A stretch of 64,000 nt of DNA from Sphingobacteriales bacterium. Lineage in GTDB: Bacteria; Bacteroidota; Bacteroidia; Chitinophagales; Chitinophagaceae. Every line of letters starts with the position of its first letter. Positions within the stretch are counted from its first letter, which is position 1. This document shows, piece by piece, positions 26,801 to 36,581 of this stretch. The stretch lies in assembly GCA_027484425.1 (NCBI GenBank), contig JAIXSZ010000063.1, positions 62,001 to 126,000 on the forward strand, read 5' to 3'. The position numbers and the translations under genes are program-made. The notes beneath the pieces are model-generated. The model was given only the letters and a program-made list of their open reading frames with translations, searched no databases and was not told where the DNA came from.

Positions 26801-29800
26801 TGTGTGTACTGGGCAAACCAGTGTACTGAGTAATGCAACACTGGGAGGCGCATGGAGTAGCAGCAATACAAGTGTGGCAACAGTAGCTGCTTTAGGTATC
26901 AGTACCGGATTGCTAACTGGTGTGGCAGCAGGTACTGCTACTGCTACCTACACATTGTCTACTGGATGCAGGAGTGTGCGTAGTATTACTGTCCACTCTA
27001 ACCCAAATATAATCTCTGGTACTTTGACAGTTTGTCAAGGACTTACAACTACATTAACCAATACTACCACTGGCGGATCATGGAGTAGCAGTAACACTAC
27101 CGTAGCGATAATAGGTAGCAGTACAGGCGCGGTGCAGGGATTTTCGGCTGGTACTTCCATCATTACATATTCATTATCCACTGGTTGTAGCACTACCAGT
27201 GTAGTAACTGTTCAATCACTACCGGCTGCGATAGATGGAAGTAGTACTGTATGTACTGGTGTTACAACTTTGCTGAGCAACACTGTAGCTGGAGGCACGT
27301 GGGGTACAAGCAATCCAGCTATTGCCACAATTACAGCTTCAGGTATTGGAGCGGGTACTGTAACAGGTATAAGTGCGGGTACAGCTATTATTACCTACAC
27401 ATTGCCTACTGGATGTATCGCCACATTGCCTATCACTGTAAATACATCACCGGCAGCTATTTCGGGCACAACATCCGTTTGTGAGTTCCAGACAACCACG
27501 CTTGGAAATGCTACACCCGCTGGTATTTGGACAAGCAGTAACACAGCAGTAGCTACAGTGCTAACCAGCACTGGTGTAGTATCTGGTATCGCATCTGGTA
27601 CTGCTACTATTACTTACATGCTTTCCAGTGGTTGTGTGGCTACAGCGATGGTTACAGTATTGCCTATACCATCAGCCATTACTGGCACGTTGAATATATG
27701 CCCTGGTGCAAGCTCTGCTTTGAGCAGTACACCGATCGGTGGTACATGGTCGAGCAGTGCTACGGCTATTGCTGTTATAGGTAGTGCGTCAGGTATAGCA
27801 AGTGGTGTAGTACCTGGTACTGTAACAATAACTTACACTTTACCTACTGGGTGTTTCAATACTGCAATGGCAGTAGTCAATCCGTTGCCCTCAGCTATTA
27901 GTGGTTCTCCGGTGGTTTGTGAAGGGTCTTCAACATTGTATACCACCGTGTCTATTGGCGGCAGTTGGACAAGCAACAATACCGCCGTTGCAACGGTTAG
28001 CTCTACTGCTGGCTTGGTAAGTGGTATTTCTGCTGGCACTTCAGTCATTAGTTACACGTTGCCTACTTCTTGTTTTGTAACACGTACTATAACTGTACAC
28101 CCTCTTCCTGGTCCAGTAATTGGTCCATCTAATATCTGTCAAAATGCAACTGCAACATTCACTAATACAGCAACTGGAGGTACCTGGAGTAGTAGTGTTC
28201 CAGCAGTTGGTACTGTAGTTTCAGCTTCTGGAGTAGTTACAGGTATTGCTGGAGGTGCTACTATTATATCTTATACATTACCCACTGGCTGCAATACTAC
28301 AGCTGCACTCAGTGTCACAGCACTACCTGCTACCATTGTAGGAGCAGCAACAGTCTGTGTGGGCAATACAGTAACGATGTCCAATTTTACACCCGGTGGA
28401 AGTTGGAGTTCAGGTGCTCCACTTATTGCTTCGATCAGTGCTAGTGGAGTTGTTACAGGTTTGGCTGCTGGTACAGCAGCTATTACGTATATGTTGCCGT
28501 TGGGTTGTGTTTCTTCCCGTATTATCACCGTCAATCCATTACCTGCCGCGATAACGGGCACTGCGAGTATCTGTATCTCAGCTCCCACTCCACTAACCAG
28601 TGCTACACCAAGTGGTGTATGGACGAGTAGTGCCACAGTAGTAGCGGGTATTGGCGCTAGCACAGGCATAGTAATTGGTGCTGTTCCGGGCACCACAATT
28701 ATCACCTATACATTACCTACTAGTTGTATCACGACAAGAGTAGTAACTGTCAATAACACACCATCAATAATATCAGGTGCTGCAGGGGTTTGTTTGGGTG
28801 CCTCTACAACTTTTACTAATACGGTTGCAGGAGGAACATGGACTAGTAGTAATACTACCATCGCATCGGTTGCTCCCATAACAGGTGTAGTGTCTGGTAT
28901 TGCAGCAGGTGTAGCTACTATTACTTACACACTTAACACAGGTTGTTTCGCTGTAAAGTCAATTACCGTCAATCCGCTGCCGACATCTATAGTGGGTTTG
29001 TCTGCAATTTGTCAAGGGCTTAATACCACGTTAACTAATGCCACTTCTGGTGGTACATGGGCTAGCAGTAATACGTCCATAGCTAGTGTGGGGCTTAGTT
29101 CTGGCATAGTGAACGGCACTAATTCCGGTACAGTAACTATAGCATACACTTTACCTACAGGATGTTCTGTTACTCGTTTATTTACTGTTCATGCTTTGCC
29201 AGCGGCTATTGCAGGGTCTGCATCTGTGTGTCTGGGTACAACGGGAACCCTGACTAATGCTACTGCAGGTGGAACATGGACGAGTAGCAATTTATCGGTA
29301 GCTAGTATAGATACTGGTGGAGTAGTATCAGGAATTTCACTAGGTACATCAGTAATTACTTATACTTTGGGTGTTGGCTGCACAGCATTGCGCACCATTA
29401 CCGTTAATCCATTACCTCCTTCTATTACTGGCAGTGTGCCTACTTGCCCTGGAGTGAATGTTTTGCTTTCCAATAGTGTAGCTGGTGGCGGATGGAGTAC
29501 TACAGCCACCACCATTGCTACCGTCAACCCCACTACAGGGGTAGTATCACCTATTTCTGTAGGTACTGCTGTTGTAACGTATACCTTGGTTACTGGTTGT
29601 ACGGCTACCTCTGTAGTTACTGTTACAGCGGTTGCTCCTATTTCAGGCAGCAATACTATTTGTGTAGGCGCAGTTTCAGTATATTCACACAGCACACCTG
29701 GTGGTACATGGAGTAGCAGTAGTCCGTTGGTTGCAGGCATTAACGCTACATCCGGAGCAGCGATAGGGTATGCAGTCAACACAGTTACTATTACCTACAC

Positions 29801-32800
29801 ACTTCCGGGTGGTTGCAGAGCCACCAAGTTAGTTACTGTAGCACCATTGCCAGCCGCTATTGGTGGTGTAGGTAGTGTATGTCCTGGCTTTTCAGTTACA
29901 CTTACTAACGCCGTTTCCGGTGGTGTTTGGGCATCTAGTAATGCTTCTATTGCTACAGTTGGATCTGCTACTGGTGTAGTTACTGGCGTATCTCCTGGTT
30001 TGGTATCTATCCAATATGCATTGGCTGGTGGATGTAGTGTGTCGCGTTTGTTTACGGTCAATCCGTTACCTGCTGCCATTACTGGTGGTGGCGTGTCTGT
30101 ATGTGCTGGTTCTACTTTGTCATTGTCGTCGGCTACTACAGGTGGTGTATGGAGCAGTAGTAGCTCTTCTGTAGCTACTATAGGTGCGAGCACAGGTACA
30201 GTCACAGCCATGAGTGCAGGTATTGTTACCATTAGTTACACCCCCTCTACTGGATGTGTGGCTACTACTTCATTAACAGTAAATTCAGTGCCTGGACCTA
30301 TCTTGGGCAATCCATCAGTATGTATTGGTACTGCCCCTGTATTGTCAAATATTGTGTCTGGTGGCGTTTGGTCAAGTACCGATGCTTCCGTCGCTACTAT
30401 TCATCCGTCTACAGGCTTTGTAAGCACGGTAGCGTTAGGTACTACTACAATATCTTACACCCTAGGTCTTGGTTGTTCAGTTACACAAGTAATTACAGTA
30501 CAAGTGGTACCTACTTCTATAACAGGTGCGCCTAGCGTATGTGTAGGATACACTACCATATTGTCGAGTACACCATCTGGCGGTACCTGGAGTAGTTCAT
30601 CTCCTTCTACTGCTTCTGTTGTCGCCGCCGTTGGGGCAGTATCTGGTGTATCTCCTGGTACTGTGGGTATTACTTATACATTGCCGTCGGGTTGTGCTGT
30701 GCCAGTGGTTGTGACGGTGAGTCCTTTGCCATCTGTAATTGCTGGTGTTGCTACAGTGTGTACTGGTGCCACTACCTTATTCTCAGACCCTGCATTAGGG
30801 GGCGGCACATGGATAAGTGCAAACCCATCTGTTGCTACTATTGATGCCGCATCAGGTCTGGTATCGGGTATAAGTGTAGGCACAGCTACGATCACCTATA
30901 TGATAGGCACAGGTTGTAATGCTACAAGAGTTGTGTCCGTTAATCCCTCACCTGCGCCTATATCGGGTACGCCTAGTGTGTGTATTGGGTTAGCTTCTGT
31001 GTTGTCTAATACAACGACTGGAGGTATTTGGAGCAGTTCACTGCCCACAATTGCTTCTATCAGCGGTGCAGGGATTGTGTCGGGTGTGGCGGCTGGTACT
31101 GCTGTGATCACCTATTACATGCCTAACAGCTGCTATGCTGTGATGCCAGTCACCGTTAATCCTATTCCTGCAGCTACCGCAGGGGCTACCGGGGTATGTG
31201 CCGGACTTACCACATCACTTTCTAATGCTACTTCTGGTGGTGTTTGGAGTTCTTCTGCTCCGTCTATTGCTTCAGTCGATTTATCAGGTATAGTTACCGG
31301 AGTATCTGCTGGTACTGCTGTTGTTTCTTATACTTTGGGTGCGGGTTGTAGTGCCCTAGTGGTAGTCACAGTGCACCCAGTGCCTGCCCCCATCACTGGT
31401 GCATCCTCAGTTTGCAATAGCCTTTCTACCGCACTGTCGTCTACTACAATTGGTGGTGCATGGAATAGTAGCAACACATCTATAGCTACCGTAGTAGGTG
31501 GCACAGGTGTATTGAGTGGAATAGCCCCGGGCACTGCATTGATATCTTATACCATCGCTTATGGTTGTAGAGTTACCAGAATTGTAACCGTACATCCATA
31601 TGTAATGTCTACTGGTACAGCTTCTACTTGCGTAGGGTTCTCTACACCCCTTTCCAATTCCATACCGGGTGGGGTATGGACTAGTAGTAACACTGTCATA
31701 GCAACTGTTATTGGTAGTACAGGTTTAGTCACTGGTTTCGGTGCAGGTACTTCAGTTATTTCTTATTCTTTGCCTTCGGGTTGTGTGGCAAGCACAGTTG
31801 TCACTGTATTGCCGTTGTCAGCAATCAGTGGTGTGACATCAGTATGTATGGGTAGTACCACAGCGCTCACCTATCCTATATCGGGTGGTGTGTGGACCAG
31901 CAGTAGCCCAGCAGTAGCGTCGGTAGCTGGTGGTTTTGTGTCTGGCATCGCAGCAGGTACTACAATAGTTTCTTATACTTTTGGCAATGGGTGCGTTTCC
32001 ACAACTGTGATAACAGTAAATCCTGTATCTCCTATTACCGGTTCGGCTAGTGTATGTGTAGGGCAATCAGTAGCACAATTCAACATTCAGCCAGGTGGCA
32101 CATGGACTACTACCGATACTACGATAACGGTAGCTGCAGGTACAGGATTGGTAACTGGTATATCAGCGGGCACAGCTCGGGTTAGTTATACACTTCCTAC
32201 TGGCTGTGTGGTATCACGTTTGCTTACTGTCAATGCTCTTGCACCCTCTACGGCACCTGCCACACTTTGTGTTGCATCTTTAGTGTCAATAACCAATCCA
32301 ATTTCAGGTGGTTCGTGGAGTAGCAGTAATACTTCAATCGCTAGTGTCAACTCCACTGGCGATGTTACAGGTGTAGCAGCAGGTACGGTAGCTATTAGCT
32401 ACACATTGTCTAGTGGCTGTGTCACCACATCATTACTCACTATACAACCTTTGCCAGCAACCATTTCTGGTACTGCTTCCTTGTGCGAAGGAGCTACTAC
32501 TACACTTGCTAGCACCACAACCAGTGGTGTGTGGATCAGTAGCAATACTGCTGTAGCAACAATCGATGCAGTTTCCGGTTTGGTAGCTGCTATAGGTGCT
32601 GGCACATCATCTATTTCTTATCAGTTAACTACAGGTTGTATTCGCTCTATAGTACTTACCGTCAATCCATTGCCAGGATTAGTGTCGGGTTCACTGCAAG
32701 TTTGCCAGGGTGCTAATACATTACTAACTAACACGACTGCAGGTGGCGTATGGAGCAGCGGTAACACTGCCGTAGCCACTATCAACCCTGCTACAGGTGT

Positions 32801-35800
32801 AGTAAGTGGTGTGGCTCCGGGGATAGCTCCGGTAGTGTACACATTAGGTACTGGTTGTACGGCAGTAGCAATAGTGACTGTCAATGCTATACCAGCTGCA
32901 ATATTGGGTGCAGATAATGTGTGTTTAGGTTCCACTCTTGCACTTACCAATGCTACCGTTGGTGGTGTTTGGGGTAGTTCGGGTGCTTTTGCAGCAGTAG
33001 GTGCTACGTCTGGTTTGGTTACTGGTGTAAGTGCAGGTGCTGGGTATGTGTCATATACATTACCTACTGGTTGTTACCGTACTTTGCCATTTACTGTACA
33101 TCCACTTCCTTCGCCTATTTCGGGTCCATCGCAGTTGTGTGTAGGAGGTAGTTCGGTGCTCACTTCTTCTTCATCAGGTGGTACTTGGTCGAGCAGTGCT
33201 ACACCAGTTATAGGTATTGGCGTTAGTTCAGGTGTTGTAAGTGCATTTGCCGCTGGTATTGCTGTTATCTCATACACATTGCCCACAGGTTGTTTTGCTA
33301 CATATAGCGTTACCGTCAACCCGTTACCAACTACTATATCAGGTTCGCTTTCAGTATGTGAGGGTAGCTCTACTTTGTTATCTACAGCCAGTACTACAGG
33401 CACATGGTCGGTAAGCGCTGCTACTATCGCTACAATTAATTCTTCAGGTATAGTTACAGGAGTTTCCGCTGGGGTCACTTATGTTACCTATACTTTACCC
33501 ACAGGATGTATACGCACTGCAATCGTTACCGTCAATCCACTACCAGCGCCCATTTTTGGTTCAGCAGCACTATGCGTAGCCCAATCTGCGACCTTAACTT
33601 CTGCATCGCCTGGTGGTGTGTGGAGTATTGCAAGTCCTTCTATTGGTACAATAGATCCTGTGACAGGCCTTCTTACAGGGGTTGGAACTGGTAGTACATT
33701 AATTACTTATACTTTGCCGACTGGCTGTATGCGAACATACAATGTTACTGTCAATACCACACCTGCTGCAATCGCAGGTGCTTCATCGGTGTGTGTTGGT
33801 GCCACGACTGTACTATCTAACACCTACCCTGGTGGTGTGTGGAGTTCTGGCAGTCCGTCAATAGCATCAATTGGTACATCTGGTGTTGTGTCAGGCATAG
33901 CAGTAGGAGTAGTTCCTATTTCTTATTCACTTACTACAGGTTGTAGAGCTGTGGTAATCGTCAGTGTCAACCCCAACCCACCATCTATTACTGGTGTTGC
34001 CAGTATATGCCCAGGCACCTCAGTTACGCTAAGTAATTCATTAGCAGGTGGTAGTTGGTCAGGTACGCCATCACTAGTAAGTGTAGATGCAGCTACCGGT
34101 GTTGTTACTGGTGTGGCTAGTGGTTTGTCCATTATCACATATATCTTACCTACTGGATGTTTTACAAATGCAATTGTGTTTGTGAATGCGCCACCTGCTG
34201 CAGTTACTGGGAGCACTGCGCTTTGTGCGGGTGGCAATACTACTCTAGCTTGCTCTACTTCAGGTGGTACTTGGGTTTCATCTACGCCAGCCGTAGCTAC
34301 TGTTGGGTCCTCTACTGGTATCGTCACAGGTGTTGCAGCGGGTGTAGCAGTAATTAGCTATTTGTTGCCCACTGGTTGTTTCGCTGCTGCCACTGTTACT
34401 GTGCATCCTTTGCCGTCGCTCATTTCAGGTTCGGGTAGTGTATGCTTAGGCGCAGCCACAGTATTATCCAATGCTTTGGCTGGAGGTGTGTGGAGTACCG
34501 CGTCTACTGCTGTAGCCATCATAGGTGGTGGTAGTGGCATACTTACAGGCATGTCTTTAGGCACTACGGTGGTTACTTACACCTTACCTACTGGCTGTGC
34601 CCGTACTACAGTTATCACCGTCAATCCTTTACCAGCAGCCATTTCGGGTCCAGCTAGTGTATGTAGAGGTGCTTCGGCATTTTTTAGTAGCACTACAACT
34701 GGCGGATGGTGGAGTAGTGGTGACGCAGCTATTGCAACTATCAATCCAACCACTGGTGCAGCTGTGTCATCGTTAGCAGGTACAGTGGTTATTTCTTATA
34801 CCATTCCTACGGGTTGTTCTTCGTCTACAACGCTCACAGTACACCCTTCATCACCCATAGTAGGTAGCGCTACGGTGTGTTCAGGAGATACTATTTATCT
34901 CTCTAACACTGTAGCTGGCGGCACATGGAGTAGTAGTGCCATCGCGGTTGCTACAGTTACCGCATCTGGTGAGGTTCGTGGCAATGCTCCAGGTATTACA
35001 GTTATTTCTTACGGTATGCCATCAGGTTGTTTGGTTACTCATCCTGTTGCGGTCAATCAGTTGCCAGTGTCGTATCTACTAACAGGTGGAGGTACTTTTT
35101 GTATAGGTAGCACAGGAGTGCCGGTTTCTTTAGTGGGGTCTGCTGCCGGTTTCGGGTATCAGCTATACAATGGGCTTACTCCAGTTGATTACCTAGCTGG
35201 TACTGGGGCAGCACTCAATTTTGGTTTATACAGTACTGCTGGTGCATACACAGTCAAGGCTACAAATCTTGCTACCGGTTGCATGCGTACAATGCCGGGT
35301 ATCGCGGTAGTTAATCCTGTAAGTATTGGACCAGCAACAATTGCCATAAGTGCAGCATCGGGCGATACTATATGTGCAGGCAGTACGGTGTTATATACAG
35401 TTGCAACATATTTGGCTGGCAGCTCACCTGCCTATCAGTGGCAGGTTAATGGAGTAGTCGTTGGTAGTGGTGCTACCTATTCTTATGCGCCATTGGCTGG
35501 CGATGTTATTTCATGCAGGCTCACAAGTAGTGCTAGTTGTGCAGTACCAGCTGTTGCTTATGACACTACTGTGCCGGTTGTATTGTCTACAATTATTCCT
35601 ACTGTTACAGTTGCTACTACACCTAATGACACACTTTGTCAGTTTTCTGCCGCCAGCTTTACCGCAGCTGCATCAGGTGGTGGCGTATCGCCCATTTACC
35701 GTTGGTTGGTCAATGGAGGTTTTGTAGATACAGGGGTAAACTATACTTACCTTCCTGCCAATGGAGATTTAGTGTCTTGTGTAATGCTGTCGAATGAGCG

Positions 35801-36416
35801 TTGTCGCCTCATCGACACAGCATTCAGTACACCTGTAACAATGGCGGTATTCCCGTATGTTGTACCGACAGTTACTATCAATGCATCACCATCATTTACT
35901 ATCAATGCCGTTGATGAGGTGACGTTTACGGCTACAGTGGCTAACGCAGGGAGCACACCTTCTTATCAGTGGTTTATCAACAGCGTTGCGGTGGCGGGTG
36001 CTACAACTAACATATTTGTACATTCTGGTTTTGCCAATCTTGATACTGTTACATGCAGCGTGGTTTCCTCTGGTATTTGTAGTGGTATCATAGGTACTAA
36101 GTCGGAGATAATGTTTGTAAACAAAGTAGGTGTTCAAAACTTGGGAGAGGTGAATGGCCATTTCATGTTGTTGCCAAATCCTAATACCGGCAACTTCATT
36201 TTAAAAGGAAGCCTACACTCAGCTGGTAATACCAAAGTGGATATACAGGTTACAGATATGTTAGGGAAGGTAGTTGGAAACTTAACTGCTATTGCGGCAG
36301 ATGGTGTCATAAATGTACCTATACAGTTGACTCAATATCTTGCAAATGGTATGTATTCACTTAGTATTACGTATGGCAATAACCATCAAGTGATTCATTT
36401 TGTGGTAAGAAAATAG
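23823..36416 (+). CDS. Giant T9SS-secreted Ig-like repeat protein (putative surface adhesin)
   Basis: A 4197-residue protein. A signal peptide follows either the ATG at 23823 or the in-frame ATG at 23883, which gives the cleaner leader (hydrophobic LKILLLIALLYG). Order: a unique domain (about 40-185), a PKD/Ig-like domain (about 186-281), one repeat (282-353), a jelly-roll-like block (354-621), 43 tandem repeats (622-3750), four further Ig-like domains (to about 4100) and a type A sorting domain ending in a basic VVRK. Each repeat is 70-75 residues with pattern I-x-G-x-x-x-V-C-x-G, GG-x-W-S-S-S, V-A-T-V, TG-V-V-x-G, AGT-x-x-I-x-YTL-x-TGC and VTVNPLP, so two conserved cysteines each. The AGT-x-x-I-x-Y core is that of bacterial Ig-like (BIG2) folds. 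Charged residues are very rare. A surface adhesin or filament is inferred; no ligand-binding motif was identified. Confidence 0.9.
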   Translation: MGNVFLRFMPSVFSGCALREMFLKILLLIALLYGVQHSAIAAVTVLPGTGGTGICSNRAVGGPAPAFTSLGSILITEGINSDFGIGTNTLVLQPPTGWQFSGSLPAITYITGSNITGVSGFISSTALTVNISAIGTTMADQVMITGLQVQPLSTTAAAGNIVASMASGIVGVSLGVGGTNFGSLSVTAPVTPSVTLTSTPSGAFCPGTNVVFTPIPVNGGSPTFTWTLNGIDVSIGSSYTNNSLSNGNTISCRMNSSVGCVTTNPVFSNTIVATVLVAPAPITGSNIVCPGNTIAQACATSGGVWSSTIPSVATISTTGVVTGVAAGTTTISYTAGGCASRRTVFVNNPPLAPVLTPTVSTICDATGLTITAAAGVAPTTILSQNFNSGVAPWTVDTIGSISILPGSEWKACADSYLNEQGWYRSPDSSTFVMANADTSGSSSTLSTRLTSPSFSLALYSAATLTFQHAYDYWAPGDINVNLEISTNGGATWTVINNYLGASVGGKMSFVGQSFSLNAYLGNSNVRIRFNYRSTFGYYWAIDNILITGVTGVVTPTWSPVTHLYTNAAYTIPYTAGTATNTVYVYPTGITSPTVITYTATATAGACSNTATTVVSVNPAPGITSGALNLCTGISTTLTNSAAGGTWVSGNTAVATVGSATGLVTGVSTGTAAISYILGASCAAISVVTVSNSPPAITGDANVCLGTTDTLQNAVAGGTWSSSNTTVATVDTFSGVVNGLALGTANITYSIGVGCRAVRQVTVQPLPALITGPSVVCATQSIALANATTGGTWQSGNASIATIGSATGVLAGVSNGTATISYRLTATGCTATRIITVNPLSAISGDTTTCLGATTTLSNTALGGTWSSSNTSTLTIGAATGIVNGVGLGTSIISYTLSTGCVASRTMTVYPLPADITGATTVCVGVSTTLANATSGGSWTSSNTTIANVGAATGVVTGVNAGIVTITYTAATGCFKTTTITVNPVPAAITGIATVCTGQTSVLSNATLGGAWSSSNTSVATVAALGISTGLLTGVAAGTATATYTLSTGCRSVRSITVHSNPNIISGTLTVCQGLTTTLTNTTTGGSWSSSNTTVAIIGSSTGAVQGFSAGTSIITYSLSTGCSTTSVVTVQSLPAAIDGSSTVCTGVTTLLSNTVAGGTWGTSNPAIATITASGIGAGTVTGISAGTAIITYTLPTGCIATLPITVNTSPAAISGTTSVCEFQTTTLGNATPAGIWTSSNTAVATVLTSTGVVSGIASGTATITYMLSSGCVATAMVTVLPIPSAITGTLNICPGASSALSSTPIGGTWSSSATAIAVIGSASGIASGVVPGTVTITYTLPTGCFNTAMAVVNPLPSAISGSPVVCEGSSTLYTTVSIGGSWTSNNTAVATVSSTAGLVSGISAGTSVISYTLPTSCFVTRTITVHPLPGPVIGPSNICQNATATFTNTATGGTWSSSVPAVGTVVSASGVVTGIAGGATIISYTLPTGCNTTAALSVTALPATIVGAATVCVGNTVTMSNFTPGGSWSSGAPLIASISASGVVTGLAAGTAAITYMLPLGCVSSRIITVNPLPAAITGTASICISAPTPLTSATPSGVWTSSATVVAGIGASTGIVIGAVPGTTIITYTLPTSCITTRVVTVNNTPSIISGAAGVCLGASTTFTNTVAGGTWTSSNTTIASVAPITGVVSGIAAGVATITYTLNTGCFAVKSITVNPLPTSIVGLSAICQGLNTTLTNATSGGTWASSNTSIASVGLSSGIVNGTNSGTVTIAYTLPTGCSVTRLFTVHALPAAIAGSASVCLGTTGTLTNATAGGTWTSSNLSVASIDTGGVVSGISLGTSVITYTLGVGCTALRTITVNPLPPSITGSVPTCPGVNVLLSNSVAGGGWSTTATTIATVNPTTGVVSPISVGTAVVTYTLVTGCTATSVVTVTAVAPISGSNTICVGAVSVYSHSTPGGTWSSSSPLVAGINATSGAAIGYAVNTVTITYTLPGGCRATKLVTVAPLPAAIGGVGSVCPGFSVTLTNAVSGGVWASSNASIATVGSATGVVTGVSPGLVSIQYALAGGCSVSRLFTVNPLPAAITGGGVSVCAGSTLSLSSATTGGVWSSSSSSVATIGASTGTVTAMSAGIVTISYTPSTGCVATTSLTVNSVPGPILGNPSVCIGTAPVLSNIVSGGVWSSTDASVATIHPSTGFVSTVALGTTTISYTLGLGCSVTQVITVQVVPTSITGAPSVCVGYTTILSSTPSGGTWSSSSPSTASVVAAVGAVSGVSPGTVGITYTLPSGCAVPVVVTVSPLPSVIAGVATVCTGATTLFSDPALGGGTWISANPSVATIDAASGLVSGISVGTATITYMIGTGCNATRVVSVNPSPAPISGTPSVCIGLASVLSNTTTGGIWSSSLPTIASISGAGIVSGVAAGTAVITYYMPNSCYAVMPVTVNPIPAATAGATGVCAGLTTSLSNATSGGVWSSSAPSIASVDLSGIVTGVSAGTAVVSYTLGAGCSALVVVTVHPVPAPITGASSVCNSLSTALSSTTIGGAWNSSNTSIATVVGGTGVLSGIAPGTALISYTIAYGCRVTRIVTVHPYVMSTGTASTCVGFSTPLSNSIPGGVWTSSNTVIATVIGSTGLVTGFGAGTSVISYSLPSGCVASTVVTVLPLSAISGVTSVCMGSTTALTYPISGGVWTSSSPAVASVAGGFVSGIAAGTTIVSYTFGNGCVSTTVITVNPVSPITGSASVCVGQSVAQFNIQPGGTWTTTDTTITVAAGTGLVTGISAGTARVSYTLPTGCVVSRLLTVNALAPSTAPATLCVASLVSITNPISGGSWSSSNTSIASVNSTGDVTGVAAGTVAISYTLSSGCVTTSLLTIQPLPATISGTASLCEGATTTLASTTTSGVWISSNTAVATIDAVSGLVAAIGAGTSSISYQLTTGCIRSIVLTVNPLPGLVSGSLQVCQGANTLLTNTTAGGVWSSGNTAVATINPATGVVSGVAPGIAPVVYTLGTGCTAVAIVTVNAIPAAILGADNVCLGSTLALTNATVGGVWGSSGAFAAVGATSGLVTGVSAGAGYVSYTLPTGCYRTLPFTVHPLPSPISGPSQLCVGGSSVLTSSSSGGTWSSSATPVIGIGVSSGVVSAFAAGIAVISYTLPTGCFATYSVTVNPLPTTISGSLSVCEGSSTLLSTASTTGTWSVSAATIATINSSGIVTGVSAGVTYVTYTLPTGCIRTAIVTVNPLPAPIFGSAALCVAQSATLTSASPGGVWSIASPSIGTIDPVTGLLTGVGTGSTLITYTLPTGCMRTYNVTVNTTPAAIAGASSVCVGATTVLSNTYPGGVWSSGSPSIASIGTSGVVSGIAVGVVPISYSLTTGCRAVVIVSVNPNPPSITGVASICPGTSVTLSNSLAGGSWSGTPSLVSVDAATGVVTGVASGLSIITYILPTGCFTNAIVFVNAPPAAVTGSTALCAGGNTTLACSTSGGTWVSSTPAVATVGSSTGIVTGVAAGVAVISYLLPTGCFAAATVTVHPLPSLISGSGSVCLGAATVLSNALAGGVWSTASTAVAIIGGGSGILTGMSLGTTVVTYTLPTGCARTTVITVNPLPAAISGPASVCRGASAFFSSTTTGGWWSSGDAAIATINPTTGAAVSSLAGTVVISYTIPTGCSSSTTLTVHPSSPIVGSATVCSGDTIYLSNTVAGGTWSSSAIAVATVTASGEVRGNAPGITVISYGMPSGCLVTHPVAVNQLPVSYLLTGGGTFCIGSTGVPVSLVGSAAGFGYQLYNGLTPVDYLAGTGAALNFGLYSTAGAYTVKATNLATGCMRTMPGIAVVNPVSIGPATIAISAASGDTICAGSTVLYTVATYLAGSSPAYQWQVNGVVVGSGATYSYAPLAGDVISCRLTSSASCAVPAVAYDTTVPVVLSTIIPTVTVATTPNDTLCQFSAASFTAAASGGGVSPIYRWLVNGGFVDTGVNYTYLPANGDLVSCVMLSNERCRLIDTAFSTPVTMAVFPYVVPTVTINASPSFTINAVDEVTFTATVANAGSTPSYQWFINSVAVAGATTNIFVHSGFANLDTVTCSVVSSGICSGIIGTKSEIMFVNKVGVQNLGEVNGHFMLLPNPNTGNFILKGSLHSAGNTKVDIQVTDMLGKVVGNLTAIAADGVINVPIQLTQYLANGMYSLSITYGNNHQVIHFVVRK
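24666..24881 (+). repeat. Isolated first copy of the Cys-paired Ig-like repeat
   Basis: Residues 282-353 of the giant protein match the tandem repeat (IVCPG, GGVWSS, VATISTTGVVTG, AGTTTISYTAGGC), but this copy is separated from the array by a 268-residue block of different sequence. Confidence 0.75.
25686..35072 (+). repeat. Array of 43 coding tandem repeats (about 219 bp each)
   Basis: Counted by eye from residue 622 to 3750: 43 copies averaging 72.8 residues. Each has V/I-C-x-G near the start and TGC (or x-SC) near the end. Protein similarity is clear throughout, but nucleotide sequences of neighbouring copies have drifted, so the array does not look recently amplified. Some copies vary in the cysteine context (for example ICISAPT, VCNSLST and NSC). 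Confidence 0.88.
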
Positions 36417-36455
36417 GTGGTTTTTGTTTTTCGTTTCAGAATGCATCAAGTCATT

Positions 36456-36500
36456 AGTTGATAATGGTGGATAACCACTTAGTTTTCCACATTATCAACT
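36456..36500. repeat. Inverted repeat with two DnaA-box-like sites
   Basis: Arms at 36456-36471 and 36486-36500 pair over 15 bp with one bulged G. The left arm contains TTATCCACC (minus, 36466-36474) and the right side contains TTTTCCACA (36483-36491). Each is one mismatch from the DnaA box TTATCCACA. It sits 40 bp past the giant gene and may instead be a transcription terminator or a nucleoid site. Confidence 0.45.
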
Positions 36501-36581
36501 GAGGCAGAAAAAAACTTTATTCTTGCTTTTTATTTGGTAATTTTGCATCGATTTTCCATTTTATTATCATATTTTCATTAT

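Noticed and set aside
28271-34564. Many antisense and out-of-frame open frames within the giant gene (for example 28271-28705, 29360-29782 and 33074-33478 on the minus strand).
   Set aside because: They recur at the repeat spacing and are by-products of the repeat codons on the other strand. None has a family motif or signal.
25686-35072. Regular period of about 219 bp that could suggest a CRISPR or satellite array.
   Set aside because: The repeats lie in one reading frame, are much longer than CRISPR units, differ from each other in DNA, and encode Ig-like domains.
36456-36500. Complete chromosomal origin.
   Set aside because: Only two imperfect DnaA-box-like sites were seen, with no dnaA or dnaN nearby and no AT-rich unwinding element identified with confidence.
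36534-36581. Upstream start for atpG at 36534.
   Set aside because: The extra residues are not part of the gamma-subunit family and overlap a -7 element.
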